DNA from: a virus
Direction: 5' to 3' (one strand)
Length of the DNA stretch: 22,973 bases
IMG/VR virus record: IMGVR_UViG_3300043496_000082
Coordinates: 1 to 22,973 of that record
A program made the position numbers and the translations under genes. Every line of letters begins with the position of its first letter. The stretch's first letter is position 1. Positions 21,551 through 22,973 of the stretch are shown piece by piece. A model generated the notes under the pieces. That model was not told the origin of the DNA. It did no database searches and saw only the letters and a list, made by a program, of their open reading frames with translations.

Positions 21551-21820
21551 GTGCCGACGGTGCTCGAGCGGTTCGGCGCGTTCGCGCGCGATGCGTTCCC
21601 GCCTTGGTTCACGGCCGGCGAGCGCCGGCACTGTGAGCGCGCGTATGTCGCCGGCGCCGCGGAGGTGTTGGCGCTGGTCGATGCGTTGACGCTGGTCGAT
21701 GCGTTGGTGCGCGGTGACGATCCGGCGTGGGCGGAGCTCGGGACACTGGCCGATCAAGTGGCGGCGTATCGGGCGGCCGAAGGGTTGCCGGCGCCGGCGC
21801 GGCGCAAGGGGCGGCGCTGA
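21551..21820 (+). CDS. Hypothetical helical protein with internal repeat
   Basis: An 89-residue protein; the GTG at 21551 is chosen, with GTG 21542 possible. It is helical (VLERFGAFARDAFPPWFTAGERRH, then AYVAGAAEVLALVDAL) and carries a short tandem duplication (ALVDALTLVDAL). It ends with a basic tail and a TGATG overlap with the next gene. No family recognised. Confidence 0.55.
   Translation: MPTVLERFGAFARDAFPPWFTAGERRHCERAYVAGAAEVLALVDALTLVDALVRGDDPAWAELGTLADQVAAYRAAEGLPAPARRKGRR
21672..21706 (+). repeat. 18 bp tandem repeat in coding sequence
   Basis: CGCTGGTCGATGCGTTG occurs twice with an 18 bp period (21672-21688 and 21690-21706), encoding a duplicated LVDAL unit. It is in frame and likely a recent slippage duplication. 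Confidence 0.7.
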
Positions 21821-22248
21821 TGTTGCTGTTGGTGTCCGGCGCGACACAGTACCCACGGTCGGCGGAGGTCGGGCATTTGGTCGTGCCGAAACAATGGAGC
21901 GCGGCGCAAGCGCTGACGCTCGAGGCCGATCGGTGGGCGATGGATAACGGGTGCTTTGGCGGATTCGACGAGGGCGCGTTTATGCGGATGCTCGAGCGGT
22001 TCGACGGTGTGCCGGGCTGCTTGTTCGTGACGGTGCCGGACGTGGTGGGCGATGCGTCGTCGACGCTGGCGCGGTGGCCGTTCTGGTCGCGGCTGGTGCG
22101 CGGGCTCGGCCATCGGCCGGCGTTGGTGGCGCAGGATGGGTTGACGGCGGCGCGGGTGCCGTGGGACGAGCTCGGCGCGTTGTTCATCGGCGGGAGTACG
22201 ACGTACAAAGAATCCAGTGAGGCTACGACGATCGTCGGGCTGGGTTGA
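21820..22248 (+). CDS. Truncated TGT/DpdA-like phage protein (N-terminal part)
   Basis: A 142-residue frame starting at ATG overlapping the previous stop. It matches from memory a family common in actinobacteriophages: WAMDNGCFGGFDEGAFMRML (41-60), CLFVTVPDVVGD (68-79), ALVAQDG (100-106), VPWDELGALFIGGSTTYK (112-129). Some members are annotated as tRNA-guanine transglycosylase or DpdA-like, enzymes that exchange guanine for a deazaguanine base; the true activity of this family is unproven. Full members run about 50 residues further through a WVH-x-GRVNS region. Here the frame stops early and that region is missing. Confidence 0.65.
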   Translation: MLLLVSGATQYPRSAEVGHLVVPKQWSAAQALTLEADRWAMDNGCFGGFDEGAFMRMLERFDGVPGCLFVTVPDVVGDASSTLARWPFWSRLVRGLGHRPALVAQDGLTAARVPWDELGALFIGGSTTYKESSEATTIVGLG

Positions 22249-22370
22249 TCGAGAAGGCCGGCGCCGATTCGTTCGACGGGTCAGGGTTTTCGATGTATCC
22301 AGATACGCGGATTCCGATGGTCGCCGAATGGCGCGACGCATTGGCGCAACAACCAGGGCTCGGGCTATGA
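22245..22370 (+). pseudogene. Detached C-terminal remnant of the TGT/DpdA-like gene
   Basis: In the -1 frame relative to the upstream gene, this 41-codon stretch reads LIEKAGADSFDGSGFSMYPD and so on to a stop at 22370. GADSFDGSGFS is the expected C-terminal signature of the same family, so the ancestral gene continued here. About 20 residues (the WVH-x-GRVNS region) are lost between the halves along with a frame change, which points to an internal deletion. The remnant's stop still overlaps the next gene's start (ATGA), as an intact gene would. Confidence 0.65.
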
Positions 22371-22567
22371 GCAATCGCCAGTACTACGATCGGCGCCGGC
22401 TCGGGTTGTGCCCGGATTGCGGGGTGTCGGCGCGGCCGTTCGTGTATTGCGCCGTACATCGGGCGCAACGGCGCGCGCATCAACAGATGGAGCGCGGGCG
22501 GGATCGTGCGGGGTATAACCAGTACCAGCGGGTCTACCTGGAAGGGTGGCGCCGGCTATGCCGATGA
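22367..22567 (+). CDS. Small zinc-finger protein upstream of HNH
   Basis: A 66-residue basic protein with one zinc-finger pattern, C15-x2-C18-x9-C28-x2-H31 (CPDCG ... YCAVH), followed by an Arg-rich helix (RRAHQQMERGRDRAG). The HNH protein just downstream begins with a similar Cys/His finger, suggesting related DNA-binding modules or a partner. Its stop overlaps an ATG within the HNH gene. Confidence 0.65.
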   Translation: MSNRQYYDRRRLGLCPDCGVSARPFVYCAVHRAQRRAHQQMERGRDRAGYNQYQRVYLEGWRRLCR

Positions 22568-22920
22568 AACCGCGGCGGCGTTGCACGGTGTCACTGTGCG
22601 GCCAGGATGCGACGCCGGGCGCGTCCTACTGTGCGACGCATGCGCGGGAGGATTATCGGGCGTCAGACTCGACACGGATCCGCGGCTCGCGGCTGCAACG
22701 GTTACGCAAGCAACTATTTATGCGGTTCCCGCTGTGTGTGACGTGTCAGGCGGCCGGCCGGGTGACGATGGCGACGATCCGCGATCATGTAGTGCCAATC
22801 GCGGAGGGTGGCACGGAGGATGACCGCAACGTACAGGCGTTGTGCCAGGGGTGCTCGGATACCAAAACCGCGGCCGAATCGGAGCGCGGCCGCGCGCGGG
22901 TCCGTGCCGAATCCGCCTGA
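22558..22920 (+). CDS. HNH endonuclease, terminase-associated
   Basis: A 120-residue nuclease of the type that stimulates cos cleavage by the terminase in HK97-like phages; it is adjacent to terL across the circle junction. ATG 22558 follows GGAAGGG; GTG 22546 and ATG 22564 are alternatives. An N-terminal finger (C9, C14, C25, H28) precedes a treble-clef zinc site (C60, C63, C96, C99) framing the ββα-metal motif: DHVVPIAEGG (76-85), N91 in NVQALC. The third motif position, usually His in LC..CH..KT, is Ser here (LCQGCSDTKT), a variant. The last 68 bases lie in the terminal repeat. Confidence 0.88.
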   Translation: MPMKPRRRCTVSLCGQDATPGASYCATHAREDYRASDSTRIRGSRLQRLRKQLFMRFPLCVTCQAAGRVTMATIRDHVVPIAEGGTEDDRNVQALCQGCSDTKTAAESERGRARVRAESA

Positions 22921-22973
22921 ATCCCCAAACCGGGGGGGGGAGGGGCGAAGAAAAAAGCGAAACCGCCCGAAAC
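22853..22973. repeat. Right copy of 121 bp terminal direct repeat
   Basis: Identical to bases 1-121. It contains the last 68 bases of the HNH gene and the first 53 bases of the non-coding packaging region. It marks the closing overlap of the circular genome. Confidence 0.9.

Overview
The window is one complete small temperate siphophage (or its excised prophage) genome, assembled as a circle. Bases 1-121 and 22853-22973 are identical, so the unique circle is 22,852 bp, and the HNH endonuclease gene at the right end runs directly into the terminase at the left end. The DNA is GC-rich (about two thirds by eye). Genes are packed with 1-14 nt overlaps (ATGA, GTGA, TGATG, TAATG). The host cannot be named from the sequence. 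The phage carries the 3' part of a bacterial tRNA-Arg(CCU) gene as its attachment site, so the host is a GC-rich bacterium with an Arg-CCU tRNA that encodes its CCA end.

Late, rightward block (about 206-15815). It holds the terminase large subunit, three small proteins, an HK97-type prohead protease fused to the major capsid protein, and the portal. These are followed by a collagen-like/carbohydrate-binding virion protein, a gp6-like connector, a head-tail joining protein, an HK97 gp10-like protein and a tail completion protein. Next come the tail tube, a small tail protein, tail assembly chaperones joined by a -1 frameshift (A9 run), the tape measure, a 904-residue hub/fibre protein, a second fibre-like protein, and small membrane proteins that may form a lysis cassette. 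The order is the classical HK97/lambda-like order.

Attachment and lysogeny block (15816-17976). A 356 bp non-coding stretch carries attP (tRNA 3' end), several sets of phased short repeats that look like integrase arm sites, and a 13 bp stem-loop. A leftward tyrosine integrase, a ribbon-helix-helix regulator and an XRE-type repressor follow. A divergent promoter region with a consensus -35 box faces the rightward early genes.

Early/accessory block (17977-22567). It holds an excisionase/Cro-like HTH protein, several small unknown or zinc-binding proteins, a compositionally distinct pair of genes (18799-19516), a DUF1376-type replication protein, an iteron-like 12 bp repeat array (candidate origin), a two-domain Cys/His/Asp protein of unknown function (possible lysin), and a broken gene of a family common in actinobacteriophages. 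The HNH endonuclease closes the circle beside the presumed cos/packaging region.

No separate small terminase subunit and no recognisable canonical endolysin were found. The most interesting points are the attP arm-repeat architecture, the iteron-like array, the broken TGT/DpdA-like gene, the integrase that lacks its first catalytic Arg, the protease-capsid fusion with an internal start, and a roughly six-fold excess of the palindrome CTCGAG.
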